From assembly GCF_035594125.1 (NCBI RefSeq), contig NC_087152.1:17810001-17874000 (forward strand): a DNA stretch of 64,000 bases, in the 5' to 3' direction. Shown piece after piece: positions 47,407 to 60,885 of the stretch (positions are counted from its first letter, which is position 1; every line of letters begins with the position of its first letter). The notes under the pieces were generated by a model that saw nothing but the letters and a program-made list of their open reading frames with translations, did no database searches and was not told where the DNA came from. The position numbers were made by a program, and so were the translations under genes. This stretch comes from Scylla paramamosain. Taxonomy: Eukaryota > Arthropoda > Malacostraca > Decapoda > Portunidae.

Positions 47407-48112
47407 TAAGAACTAATGACTTATGGAGGTACAAAGTAGCATGTGAAATATTAAGTTCAAGTTTTAGTGAGCATGGAAATTATAAGCTTGAGAAAGAAGA
47501 AAGAAAAAGAAAGGGCAAGGTTTTGAGAAATAATGTTGCAACAGGAAAAGGAATCTGGAAGGAAACATGATAAGAAAGTTATTTATATTTTTTAAGTGAA
47601 GGAAAATTTAGAGAGAATGCAGTTGAGAGGAAGAAAAGTTTTGTGGTGCTCAGGCCCAAGTGTCTCTCATTGAAGGTACAAAGAGATGAGGAGGAAATGA
47701 AGAATGTTAAGGAAACAAGCTGGATTATTGGGATGAAGTCAAATTCTAGGATGAGAGGTAGTAAGGATGGGTCCTAATACTGATGGAGGAACTTGTCCCA
47801 TAAAAGTGAGACTGATCTCTAGCATTAGAAGAAAGTAATAGTTTATGTTAAAAACAACAAGGGCTGGGAAAGAGTAAATGGAAACCACATGACAAGTGAT
47901 AATGAAGAACAAGAAGATATGAGTACAAATATAATTTCTAGGTAACCTTTAGAAACTTAGCACTCAGAATAGAAGTATTGGTAGTAGAATTAAATAGAAA
48001 CAAAGGTTGTGTGAGTAAGGAACAACTGTATATTCCAGGCTAAGTTGAATAATTGTAGACCTGGAGAGGATTGGACAATATGATCCAAACTCAAATATTG
48101 TAACTACATCAG

Positions 48113-48118
<6 letters not shown>

Positions 48119-48170
<52 letters not shown>
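48119..48170. repeat. (CA)n array
   Basis: (CA)26. Confidence 0.95.
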
Positions 48171-48174
<4 letters not shown>

Positions 48175-50174
48175 TTTGAGAAAAAGAAATCCATAGCATC
48201 TTAGGAAAGCACAATATATAGAGTTAGGCAGTCAGGGGTACATGGCAAGTTGAGGCGCTTACTTACCATGTGAGTCATGAACTGGTGATATTGTCATAGA
48301 AATGCTCCATTGAGGTGGCATACGTGTAAGATTTAATGATAAAACACATGACAGATTTTAAAGTGGCATTCATGTAACTGATATCAGTTGTCTCTAGTGT
48401 CTTATTTAGCTACTATTTGTTATGGCTTGTTAAGTGTCACAGACATTTACTAAAAGATAAAGATACATTGATACAACAAAAAACATTGTTGCCTTAAGTG
48501 AATGATGTGCTAGAGTGGCCTTCATGGTAATCATATTCTGGAAAGCTGAAGCTCAAACATGGAGTTCATAATTTTACATTTATGATATCGAGTTTAGTGC
48601 TTATTGCTTACCTTATGCCTTCAAATCAATGCATTTTCCTTATTTAGCTTCAGCATTCATAAGATTTTAAGGATTAGAAAATGTAGAAATATTATTCACT
48701 GTACTGAAAAATTTTAAGGTTTTTCAAATGTAACAAATATCATTCACTGTTCTTGCATTCTTAGGTATATGGACATTGTTAACAGGTAAATTTTTGTTGT
48801 AATTCTTGTGATTTTATTAAACTTTCACTTTATTATTTCCCCCAAATTGTGGAAGGTGAATTGATGACATGGGAGTCATTGTTTGAAATTGTTGTAGTGC
48901 AGTGTAGTGCAGTGTAGTACAGAGTAACTTCTTCATTGAATGTTAGCAGATTATATCTGCATTAATTATATTTTGATGTACTTTTTGTGGATAATATTAA
49001 CAGAATACTTTTAGATGTTGGTCACATTGTGAAAGTTGTGCCAGATCGTCCTCAGTGTTTTTAAGGTGACTTTCTTGTAATTGTTAGGGTAAGAGTGTTT
49101 TTGTTATATTAGTGGAAGGAAGTCAACTTAGTGTAGGCATGTTGTTGAGCTATAATAAATTTATCTATTGGTTAACATTTTCGATACCAGTTCCCTTTAG
49201 TATAATTATAAAGTATATATGTGCAAACATATTTTCTTTTAGTTTCTTATTTTATGAAGTCTTTGCAGATTGTTATTAACATGATGTCTAAACTGTATTT
49301 GATACAATATATACATTTAAAAAAAAAGAACAAGAATTGAGTGTGAAATATGTGAGAATGAGTTCTTTCACTTATGTGATGCATAGCATTTAGCATTAAT
49401 GCTAAAACTAACCAAACCCAAATATTTCTGGGTTAAAGTTTCAATGTCATGTTATCTCTTTTGGGATGTGGATATCAGAAAACAATGCTAGTGGATCATC
49501 TAATCCAACATGATGGTAATGAATACATAAATATTGAGACTAAGGAATCACATATCAGAAGCATAAATCAATAAGCAAGGAACCTTTGGTGGGACATGAC
49601 AGTGAAGGGAAGACCAAGATAGGGATGAAGGGAGACTTGAGTCATAGATATCACCAGGACACTCAAAGTAACTAAAAATTGCTTGGGCCATGGTGATCAC
49701 TTATGACCTGATAACGTGTCAGAATAGCATGCTACTCTGATGGCCCTGACGTAGGCTCTGTCTCCAGCAAGAACACTTTTCATGGTAAATATATCCTGCC
49801 ATCAGGTTAATTTCTCAGTGTTTCCATGGTGTGTCAAGGCTTGCCATCATGAAACATGTATGTAATAGGAGAAAGTGAATTGACACAATGTAGTCTCTGC
49901 AGTAACAGGACCATGAGAGCAGGTGATACAGCAATGAGGCATGGGAATATGAAGTGGCTAGGAGTATACCACTGGTTTTAAAGCTGTGGAAGAATCTCAG
50001 GGTGACAGGTTTTAAAAATACTTAATTGTTTCACCATTTAAGCAAAAGAAATATATTAGATGTATGTATGTGTGTATATGTATAGGTATAAGATTGTACT
50101 TACATGTTCGTATACATACAGGCACATAACTATACATACATATTGTAAAAATGCTACAAAAATATGGAAAATGT

Positions 50175-50440
50175 AAGTGCTTACAAGTAAGAGATCCTAA
50201 GTTCAACTCCCAAACTAAGTGGAGGTAGTTTGAATTTGTCTCTTTTTCTGCACTGTAGTCAGTGTTCAAATAGCAGGGAACAAACACAGAATGGAAGCTG
50301 AGGAATTGTAAATCTAATCTGACAAGCCCACCAAGAGGCCCCAGGCCAGCAGGATGAAGCACATGGCTTGATTTTCCCTGCCATCAAAGAGGATTTATCC
50401 TGCAGTGGGCTTGTATAGGCTGATGAAGACTAACAAGATA
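50175..50440 (+). mobile_element. tRNA-derived SINE copy, diverged
   Basis: A weak box-B-like segment (aagttcaactccc near 50200) is followed about 200 bp later by tgcagtgggcttgtatagg and gctgatgaag, matching the 3' part of the copy at 58.6-58.9 kb. The two share their order of landmarks but are strongly diverged. Confidence 0.45.
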
Positions 50441-50689
50441 CAAATATGCATGCATGTTCTAGAAAATGCTGTCACTTGATGTGAAAATTAGTCATAGAAA
50501 CTGATGAAGTTCCATGCTTTAGGTTGTGTTTTATCATATCATTAACCATCGACATGCTTCATTTATTTCTTCATTCTCTCACTCTGTTTCATGTGTTTTA
50601 AAGATATTGTTTGTAAAACTTAAGAATGCAACTTCCATACATGTACAGTGTACAGGGAACATCAATATTTGCCTCATCATTGCACAGGA

Positions 50690-50785
50690 AAACTAGGCAG
50701 TGAATGTGTCATCCCAGGCAACAGAGAATAAGCTTGTCTGAGTCTGTCATCGCAGGCAACAGAGGAATAAGTTTGTTCCTGCTTT
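50690..50785 (+). repeat. 44-bp tandem duplication
   Basis: gtcatcccaggcaacagag and gtcatcgcaggcaacagagg are each followed by aataag(c/t)ttg. Confidence 0.75.
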
Positions 50786-51127
50786 CATTTACGAGTAGAT
50801 CACAAATTACATGAGTAATCATCTAATCTGACTTGATGCCTGTTTCTTGTGTAATTCCTTCAACAGAATGGGCATAACAAAAGAATATTAATTTTACTCT
50901 TGTTCATACTTTCTTTCTCCATTCCTCCTACTATCCTTTCTCGCTCTCTCTTCTATATTCCAACACTGTCATCCCATTCTGTTCAGGATCTTCGTACATC
51001 TTTGGCATTTTCTCTTCTTTCATGTATCATTTTTATTTAGTTCTTTCGCTTACACCTCTCATTAGTTTACCATTACTGGACATAAAAAACTATATTTCAT
51101 ATACAGAACTATACTTTCATAGTTTTA

Positions 51128-51215
51128 ACTGTCTTACAAACACATCCCACATTGTCACCCAATCAGTACTGTCAAATGTCTTTTCCAGGTTTATAAATGC
51201 AGCATATTCTGGTCA
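51128..51215 (-). pseudogene. fragment of a second LINE reverse transcriptase
   Basis: The minus strand reads PEYAAFINLEKTFDSTDW followed by VTMWDVFVRQLKL and a stop. This fits the reverse transcriptase block around the first catalytic Asp (hydrophobic-AFxxLEKAFD then W). It differs from the corresponding block of the LINE at 35-38 kb, so it comes from another family. Nothing else of the element is clear. Confidence 0.55.
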
Positions 51216-52334
51216 CCTGTTCATAAGAAATACATAATTTTACTGCCATGTATTAGATAGTATTTTATCCCTCTTTTCTATGCGAAGAAATCTAAGCTGT
51301 GGCATTTCTACGACAGGCTCTTCATCAGCATCGTAGTGGGTATTACTAGCCCACTCCTCCCACACCGCTACTCTCCTTACTTTCCTTTGTACATTCGTCA
51401 GTTCCAAGATACTTGGAAAGATTAGAAATGGGAGACTTTCAGTAAAGGTTTGTCACTGAGTGGTTTTGCAATAAGGCTTAGTTGGAGGATAATGATGGAA
51501 GGAAGGTATTCAGTTACATTAGCATTTATGTGCATTTAAATGTTTTATATTATACATTTCTTCCTGGAGAAGAGTTGAAGTGATTATGTATGATTAGAGA
51601 TATAGAGTTGTTATTACTTACTACTTACTCTGGCTACAAGTTGCTGTGTGAACATAATTTTTGAACCTTTTATTATGTGACTATGGCTGACCCATGCAAA
51701 TGTGAAACTTGTCTTCAAATCATAACAAATGTTACTCCACTATATCTTAACTTTTGACATAATTTATATGATAGATAAAAGGGAAACCAGTAGTGCAATT
51801 TCTTATTACTTCAGGACAGAGATGGAAAGATGTTCAACACTGTATCCCTGTCACTTAAAACTTTCACTTCTAAATGTATGCTGGGACTTTTTGTATGTTG
51901 TGGTTCATTATAAGCCATAGAAGAAAGGATTAAACTGCAGCTGTTGAAGGTGCCAAAACTACTACATGCAGGGCAGTATGTCTTCTTGGCCTCAGGGAGA
52001 GAAATGTAAATGTTTGCAGGAAATCATCATGAGATTAATTGTAGCAAGTTGTAGTAGTTGTGTTGATTCATTATAGTTCAGTAAAATTAAGTGAACTCAA
52101 ACCCAAAACCAGGAATCCCAAGAGGGAACCATTTAATATCAGGACCATGATAGTACAAACAAAGCATCTTGGAAACATTGTAGGTCACTAATTTCCTTCT
52201 AACATTTTCCTCTTTTGATTGCTTGCACAGTTTGTCTCAGCTGCTGCTGTCAGTCTCTCACACCTTGTACATAGGTTGGTGTCAGGGTTCTGTGGCAGTA
52301 CAGTGATGTCTTTTTGAAATAGATCCTAAAATTG

Positions 52335-52541
<207 letters not shown>

Positions 52542-53631
52542 ATGCATCAAGTGACACTCCTTGCTTCTATTTCAGCTTGATGTTTCCACTGTAATCTGAT
52601 CTCTGTATATAAGAAAAACATCTCTAACTTGCCTATTAGAAAATATGTATTGTACTAAGTTCATGTTGCTTTGGAAAACTCATTTGTGGGAAGTTAACAG
52701 CTGTTATTCAGGACTTTCATTTATTGATACTTTTTTGGGGTGTGCATATAGTAATTGATGATTTCATAAGAAAAAACAAAATTGATGTTGATAATGTGAA
52801 ATTAAAATGTAGTGCAATTAATTTTTTTTTTTTTTTTTAATAGTATAAGTAATATTAATTTTACTTTATGGCAAGTCAAGAAAACTCAATGGGTGATGTG
52901 TTTGTGATCCCTCAGTGTCACTAGGAACTCCCATGATCACTGTGGTACTTAGAGAAGCATCTACACACAGCCAGCATGCTTAGATCTTGCAGCGTCTTTC
53001 CATGTGGTTATAGCTCTCTACTATAGTTCTTTTAAAAGTGGCCATGCTCATTTATTAAATCTTCCAATGTCACACAATTTTTTCAATTAACATTTTATTT
53101 ATTTACTTTTATACTTGTGTTATTTTAAGTATTCAAATGCAAACAATGATTAATTACAGTCTATGGCACTTTCTAGACATTGAGTTACTATTTAGTTGAC
53201 TGAGGCACTGATTTTTAATGTTTCCTATTCCTACCACAATGTTATTGAAATATTACTCACCCACAAAGCAGCTAACTACTGAAATAGGAAGATAACTGGA
53301 ATTAATTTTTTTTTATCAACTGAACAGGTAGTGATAAGAAGCAAACACTTGATAAGGTGGTAAACACTTAACCATTGTAACACAGGTAGGAGAACACAAT
53401 GAATGCTTTAGAATTGCTTTAGAGTTGCCATTGGCGTTAAATTTCTGCTACTTCTGGATATGCTGATATACATACACACCCTGTCAGTGCCAGACATCTA
53501 CTGCTTTCTCTAAGTTAACAGATTCTACAGGCTTGTGTTTCCTGATTGCCTTGCTGAAGCTGCTGTGTTCTGCTAAGTGTAGATTGTGCCTCCAACTCTT
53601 GTCGTGATTCTTCTTTTTGTTTTTCACTTGT

Positions 53632-53948
53632 CAGATCAAATTCTTCTCTTGCTATCCCAGTGTCAAATCAGATTCTTCTTATGATATCCCAGTGTCAAAT
53701 CAGATTCTTATGATATCCCAGTGTCAAATCAGATTCTTCTTATGATATCCCAGTGTCACATCAGATTCTTCTTATGATATCCCAGTGTCAGATCAGATTC
53801 TTCTTATGATATCCCAGTGTCAGATCAGATTCTTCTTAGGCTGTCCCAGTATCAGATCAGATTCTTCTCATTCTTCTCAGTGTCAGATTGGATTCTCCTC
53901 ATGCTATCCCAGTGTCAGATTAGATTCTCCTCATGCTATCCCAGTGTA
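53632..53948 (+). repeat. minisatellite, about 32 bp, roughly ten units
   Basis: Repeats of cccagtgtcagatcagattc followed by ttcttatgatat run with few changes and decay toward the right end. Confidence 0.9.
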
Positions 53949-54974
53949 TCTTCCACTCAGTCCAACAATTTCAGTTTATCTTGAAGACTGAGGGACTGAT
54001 GACACTCAGCACTTGCCATTATAATGATAAATGCTTGAGTGGTTGTGTGCTGTCAGGAGTCTTCCAGTTCTGATCAGTAACTCTTTCCTGTGTTTGAATA
54101 TTCTGAACCATGTTTGGTTTAGGATTCCAAGAGCATGGCCATTCCAGTTGTATTAAATGCTTAATAACCTGTTAGGATTTCACTGCTTTCCATTTTATAA
54201 AGTCACCTTATACACATATTTAGCATGCATAGATTCCTCCATTTTTTTATTGATTTCGTTTATGTAATGATCAGTTTAATGTTTTGTCTCATGTGTATAT
54301 TTTTGTTATTTGTTTAAAAGTTTCATTTATTTATTTGTGTCTAATTTTTATTTCTTGAATTTACATTTTTATGCACATACAAACCGATGTTAAGGGAAAG
54401 CAAAATAGTAAAATAACATCAATAAAGACAAGCAAAAGTTTTCTTTCTCCATTTTTTCATAGGTATTTAAAAGTGGTTCTGTCCCAAATTACTAGTAGCT
54501 CATCACACTGTATGTATCTCTCAGCTTATATTGTATAGGTATACCTTTGAGTGAGTCATAGGGTTGTTTTCCTTTGTGTAATCCTGCATAACGAACCTGA
54601 AATTGCTAATTCTCCACTTCCTTTTTCTTCCTCCCTTCCATTGCATCATTTTTTCTCTGTATTGAAGTTTCTCACCTTGATCAGTGTTACTCTGTTAATC
54701 AATTGATCAGGTTATACCACACTAATAATAGGATTGTATGGTGCCAGCTAGTATTACAAGAATACCATGTCTCCCATGAAAAGACTGTGAGCTAGTGTTC
54801 AACTTGCCACAAACCGGGCACTGTACCACATAGCCACCCAGTCTCTGTTATGATATTAAGATTAAACTGTACAAAAAAAAGCACACAGCAGTGCACAACT
54901 TTACCTTATACAGCATCCACTCAGATTTGCAGTTGCTCTACTCTGAAGAAAAAATACTTATTCATTCTGACCAC

Positions 54975-55260
54975 ATGTCCTAGACCTGTGTGAGTGTGTG
55001 TGTTTTGTCATCACATTCACAGTATAATTCAGCAGTGCTGTGGCACCTAAAACTGTGTGAGTGTCTGTGTTTTGTCCTCACATTCAGCGTGATTCAGCAG
55101 TGCAGCAGTGCAGCATCATTGCATCTAAAATTGTGTGTGTATGTTTTTTCTTCACATCTGGCCACCACATCTAAAATTGTGTGAGTGTGCATGTTTTGTC
55201 TTCACATTCAGACTGATTTAGCAGTGCAGCACATCACATCCACCACAGTAGTGAGACACC
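54975..55260 (+). repeat. degenerate tandem repeat, about 70 bp, four units
   Basis: Each unit holds ctaaaa(c/t)tgtgtgagtg, then gttttgtcctcacattcag, then attcagcagtgcagca. Confidence 0.8.
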
Positions 55261-55939
55261 TCTCAATTGTTTGTGTTTTCTTCGCAATGCAGCAGTGCCA
55301 TCACCAGCCTTCCTGTCCTGTTCTCTCACATGCAGAATTGGGATAGTGAGACTTTATGACTTGGTGTGAAATTCAAGGATACCATGAAACTCAGGGGAGG
55401 GTACTGTAGTTAACTTTTTGCTGTATATTTTATCTATTTTAGTCTCATCCAAATTAATGTTCACAGACATAGGATCTAGAAGACCTTATCCTAGTTTTCT
55501 GTAATATCTCTTTATCATCTATTATGAGTCTATCTAGCAGTTCTATATCTTAATTTGAATAGAGTTGACTGTTTCATACTTTATAACTCAAGTTTTATGA
55601 TTGTACAAAACTTGCTGATTTGAAAACTTGTTTCTCAATTTTATTGTGAAATATTACCAGAATCTATTTTCCTCTTCTACTTCTCCAAAGCTAGAGGACA
55701 CAGCTAATCCCATTTATTTGTATTAGTGATGCTTTTCTCAAAATACTCATACACTGACTTAACTGTGACTTAACTGAATGCTTCCCTCCTTCTTTGCCAA
55801 AGAGTTGCCGTTTGCATGCATGTCCTGTCTCAAAAGTTCATATATCCACAGTTCTCTCCTTTCTTTTGACCTCTCTACCTAAGTAATGATACAGTAGAAG
55901 CCCAGCTCAATAGCCCACTTCTATAGCAGTCAAATAGCT

Positions 55940-56050
<111 letters not shown>

Positions 56051-56516
56051 TAAAATTACAGCTGTTATCTTGCCAAACAAACCTACATGGTATGTAATTA
56101 CACTCATAATAGTATATCTATAGTATATCTATAAGCATGATAATATTGTATTTTCTGCAATTATAGCTAAAAAACTTCCTATTTGATAAATTTCAAGTTG
56201 CACTGCTACCAAAAGCCTCATGAGATTAATCATTCGTTTACAGAATTTTTTTTGGTGTCAGCATTGACAATAATAAAATTTATAGCAAGGATTTAGAGTA
56301 AGCTTCTCTTTCTCACTGTGCACACTGCATGTAACAAGTTTGATTACTCTATCGTTTTAAGTTGTAGCTTCATGAATGTTGAATGATGCAAAGTCTGTAT
56401 TATTTGAAGTAATTTTTTTTGTTGTCACTTTTCTATTAGTATTTTCTGTTTCATTTGAATGTCATGTACTTTTGTAGCACTTTTTTTATTTTCATGCTTT
56501 ATTTTATTTTTTTCAG

Positions 56517-56564
56517 AGATTCGGGCTGTAGACGACTGCTTGGTTGCTTGTGAACGTGTAGTAC
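56517..56564 (+). other. possible orphan 48-nt exon
   Basis: A strong pyrimidine tract and cag acceptor (ending 56516) precede 48 nt, then a GTAAGA donor. One frame is open (IRAVDDCLVACERVV) and the length is a multiple of three. No partner exon was found. Confidence 0.2.
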
Positions 56565-58559
56565 GTAAGACTTCTTTTTGTTTCCTTATTTAAACTGTTG
56601 TGTTTCAGAAATGATTTTATTGATTATTGTTTGTATGTTTTAATTTCTTTTCATAGATATTCATTTAAAAGAAATTATGCACTACTTATTTAGAATAATT
56701 TGTCATCATAGATTCTTATTTAAATCTATCTATCAGAATAAATGAAGCTTAACTGCCTTTGCTTAGGCTTCAGTATAGTCTTATTTTCATTTTTATGTGA
56801 TGTATGTAGTTTGGCACAGAATTTCATTTTTTAGCTATTCTCTTTTACAGTGTATTTTCTTTTTTTACATCTCAAGTTATTTTTTGTGGTTGATGTGATA
56901 GGCAGCTAATAGGTCTTACTGGAATCTTGTATCAGTGTCCTAACTCATTGATATTTACAAGTAATTGCATGATAGCTCCAGTCCACACACATGCATATGA
57001 ATGCACTCCATTATCTTCATCACTTGACTTATAACTCAGTAAAATTTTCCATCATGTTCAATGTCCAACCCTTCTTAGGATTTAGAAAGGCACTAAAATC
57101 TTGTGGCTGTCCACAGCTATAAAATTTCCAGGAACAAAGTAGTTGATCTCATTAGTTACAACAAACCATGTCACAAAAAGAAAAGTACAATATTTAGTGA
57201 AAGTCCTCATGACTAAAGTTTATTATAATATAGTAATATTGTTGGACTGGCTCTTGAGAAATCATACTTGAAGTATCATGAAGGGTTATTAGAACAGGAT
57301 TGCTTTGGAAGCTGTAATATATTAATGATTACTGATAGTTTGGAAAAAGACACAAGAAAAGAAAGAAGAAAACGCACACTTGTAAACAGTGTATTTCAGG
57401 CAGTTACAATGTCCTTTTATCATGGTTAAGGGATAACAGGAACCAGTGAAGTTGTTTGGAATTACATTTGCTTACTAGTGAATGTATTCTTCTGTCACTA
57501 GTCATCATGCCACACTCACTCCAGAAACAGGAACTGCAGGAAGGACCAAAAGGATGATGACCAATGAATTCAATGTTTCAGTTACAAGAAGCTAAGTTTA
57601 TTGAACATAAGATGCTATTTGTGTGTTGGACGGTCTTGTCAGTCAGTTATCCTGTTCATGAGTGCATTGGGAAATGAGCAATGAAATTTGGAGTGATTCT
57701 GAAATACAGATCTTGTGTTGTATGTTTTGCTACATGGATAATATGTAAAACATTGGGTGAGATGGAATATTTTTTCTTTGGGAATACTGAGGGATGAGAG
57801 TAGGTGAAAAACTTCAGGATAAAGTTACTTTACTATCACTAAAGGCTCTCCTTGCTTATGATAAACTGTACTATTTTTTTTCCATTTAAGAAGTGTGATA
57901 ATTTGTGGCGATAAAACTTTGGCAGCTATTTAAGTTAGTTTTAAACAAGCAGATGTATGGAAAAAATTATGGTGAGATAGATTGCACAGTGTCAGTGTGA
58001 GAGATGCCCTAACAAATACAGTGCTGAGGAGACTGGCTTTAAATATTTGTAGCAGATGAGACAAAGAATGATAAGGAGAGGCAAGTAAAAACCAGAAGTA
58101 GAGGATAAGCTACTGGCAGATGGACCAGGCATGGAATGAGAGTCTGGAAGGAAAGATTCAAAGACAATATTTACCTAATTTTCAGAAAGTTTTATTACTC
58201 AATCAAAAACTCATTTACAAGCTGACGTAGTTAACTTTCAAACTTGGTAAGCTGTCAGTAAATAAGGCTGGTCTACTTCAGTGTGGAATCTACTTTTTGA
58301 AATTATGATGGGTACACATAGTGATGATTTTAAAGGGCTGATGCATCAGCTTCATGTCACAAGTTCTTCCTTTTTTAAATGGTGTCAAGAGATTTTGTTT
58401 CCCTCATTAAGTATGTTTAGTATTACTGCAGTCAGTGGCATGGGTTTATTCTTGAACACATGACATTAATATGTAAATTCATGATCTGCCTTCATGCCCA
58501 CAGGTTGCATCATTAGTGCAATATATACTAATAACATTAGCAGATTTCAGTAATTAACA
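56565..58559. other. AT-rich stretch, nothing recognised
   Basis: No long ORF, microsatellite or mobile element boundary is evident. Confidence 0.5.
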
Positions 58560-58890
58560 TGGTTGACTCATGACTGAGAGGTCCTGGGTTTCAATCCTTT
58601 GCTGGGTGAAGACAATTTGGGCATACCTCCTTTCACACTATTGACTCTGTGCACCAAGGAGAGAATAGGTATGGGTTGTAAGTCTAGGAGTTGTATTTCA
58701 CACTATTGACTCTGTGCACCAAGGAGAGAATAGGTATGGGTTGTAAGTCTAGGAGTTGTAATGTTGGAGTTTGGCAAATCCTATTAGACATCCTAAGCCA
58801 GCATACCGTGGTTTATGGTTCAACACCATTAACCATTGCAGGGAAGCTTTGTCTTGCAGTGGAATCATACAAGCTGATGTTCATTATTGT
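58560..58890 (+). mobile_element. tRNA-derived SINE copy
   Basis: An RNA polymerase III box-B-like segment (gggtttcaatcc near 58588) follows a diverged A-box region. The 3' part contains tgcagtgg and gctgatg and then an ATT/ATG-rich tail. The same 3' segment occurs in the element near 50.2-50.45 kb. A 65-bp tandem duplication (58631-58695, 58696-58760) lies within it. Confidence 0.55.
58631..58760 (+). repeat. 65-bp perfect tandem duplication
   Basis: Two adjacent identical copies starting tttcacactattgactctgt, inside the SINE at 58.56-58.89 kb. Confidence 0.92.
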
Positions 58891-60559
58891 TATCATGACA
58901 ATGATGACTTTTAACAGTGGACACAGATGAGTATGTTTGGAAGAACTGTTGACTACTGATGTCTACAATATTGAGGGGAGTGATTTATAGTTCAGTGTCA
59001 AAAAACAAACAAGGTATTAACTAGCAGGCAATGTATTTACATTCTGGTAAAGTGAATAGAAAAAAATCCTGGAGGGTACAGTATATGAGTGAGTAGAGTT
59101 ACTAAACCTTGGCAGTGATGTGCTTGGAGTGCCTATTTGGAAACTAGTTCCAGCATATGGTTGCTGGAAGGCATCCAATCGTAAATCCAGGCTCCAATTG
59201 ATCCATATCAGCTACATCAGATGTGGAACAAGTACTGGCATAGAAGAAAAGGACCAACAATGAGAGGAAAATCATGTGGACTTTATCTATTTGTTGGTGT
59301 GTGGGATATGCCAGCCATTCACTCATGATTTAACCTCAACTTAATTAATTTAACATTTTCATATATGTATATATAAGACATTATATAATTTTTATGTATA
59401 TATATTTTTTAAAGAATATACATTTTTACCCAATTCCCACCATACAGTTTTTTGGTTATGCATCATCAAATTGAACCTAACTTCATTTGCTGAAGTATCA
59501 AGATCATTTTCCTTTTCTCCCGAGGTGGCCTTTTATAGATAGGCTCCTTTCACCTGCATGTTTGTAGACACTTATAATGAAAAGGCTGTCTTAACCTTCA
59601 CCACCAGTTTTCTTCCTTCCCCTTCTTTTCTCATTCTCTCCATTTTCCACATTCATTTGAATCAACCTTTTGCAAGCATTTATTCTCAATGAAGTAGTAT
59701 TCCTGCACAGAACTGTACATACCTACTCAGGCTTATTCTTTCTATCTTCTCTATGGATAAATCAGTTCATTTTCTCTTGCAAAGATACATAATGGAGTAT
59801 GGGGTCAGCTGGTTAAAGGAAGCATATATTCATAATTAAGTGTTACAAAATTTTGAAGGTTGCTTTGTTGACTAACACACAAGGAGTGAATGATTTTACA
59901 CTTAATGTGACTTGAAGCAGCTTGATAGTATTTGCTCCACAATAAAATGAAATAGTAATATTGGTAGCTGTGTTACACTTGTTTGTGTGCTGAGTTATGG
60001 TAATAAATCCATTAAGAATCCTAGCTTTTTCTTTCATAAGGCACCACTGATGAGGACTCTTGCTCCTGTACATACTTTATGCAACATTGTGAACTTTCTT
60101 GTGTTCTCTTTTTTCTGATAGGTAATTGCATAAAGAATCAAATTTCAAAGGGAAAAAATTAACATCAGATATCTCAGACAGTCACTCCTACTCTGCTGAT
60201 CTCTCTTCTGTGGTGATATGGGTGGAGGTTGGGGGAAAGGAGATTAATGAATGGAAAACTCCCTAAGATTAGGGTGGTCCATGCATGTGCAGTAACTAGA
60301 GACAGTGTTATTAGATCATTTATGTCAAAATGTGATAGTCACAGGCAAGCAGGCAGAGCACTGACTACTACAGTATTTCATGTGCTTTGCATGAAAAGTG
60401 TAATCCTTTAAAGAAATAAATGAACAAATGGTGTCCATAATGATAAGGGCACTTTCAGGATTACTATATGTAGACTGCATCTGGAATAGACTCAAGATGA
60501 TCTCCACCTGTAGTGGGATAACCAATAGTGTATGATCCTCTGATTTCCCATGCAGAGAT
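58891..60559. other. AT-rich stretch, nothing recognised
   Basis: Short ORFs only; this is the 3' flank of the PLGRKT-like paralog. Confidence 0.5.
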
Positions 60560-60720
60560 GTTATTACAAGTGTATACACAAGTGTAGGCAGGCAGAGAAA
60601 GTCTCATTGAATTATGAATGTGTACAAGTGTGCACTCAAGAGTAGGCAGGTAGAATAACTCCCATTGGTCCAGATGTGTGCAAGTGTGTGCTCAAACATA
60701 ATCAGGTAAAGAAAATAACA
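60560..60720 (+). repeat. degenerate tandem repeat, about 65 bp, three units
   Basis: Each unit holds gtacaagtgtg, then (g/c)tcaa(g/a), ggcaggtagaa or a variant, then cattgaat. Confidence 0.6.
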
Positions 60721-60734
60721 TTGAATGTTGCATG

Positions 60735-60740
60735 TTTATT
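60735..60740 (-). terminator. candidate polyadenylation signal of the PLGRKT-like paralog
   Basis: The plus strand reads tttatt, so AATAAA on the minus strand, about 146 nt after the stop codon. Confidence 0.4.
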
Positions 60741-60885
60741 TAACAGTAGAGGATATTAAGATGTACAGGTGCAATGAAGATTTTCCTTCATTATAGTCAA
60801 GCTTTATGGGTGGTTATAATATGTACTGTACTTAGAATAATACAGATCTACAAGATGAGGTGAGATGTGAAATTGATTGCATAGA

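Larger units (their letters stand above)
46085..50170. other. gene-poor AT-rich stretch
   Basis: Apart from two (CA)n arrays I see no gene. ORFs here are short and without recognisable content. Confidence 0.5.

Noticed and set aside
54700..54845. tRNA-like stretch on the minus strand (ggctatgtggtacagtgccc)
   Set aside because: The A-box region is suggestive of a SINE head, but box B is poor and no tail could be delimited, so it is not listed as an element.
59144..59326. 60-codon minus-strand ORF, tested as the last exon of the PLGRKT-like paralog
   Set aside because: The true last exon with correct phase and alignable tail is at 60886-61010; this ORF has no family similarity.
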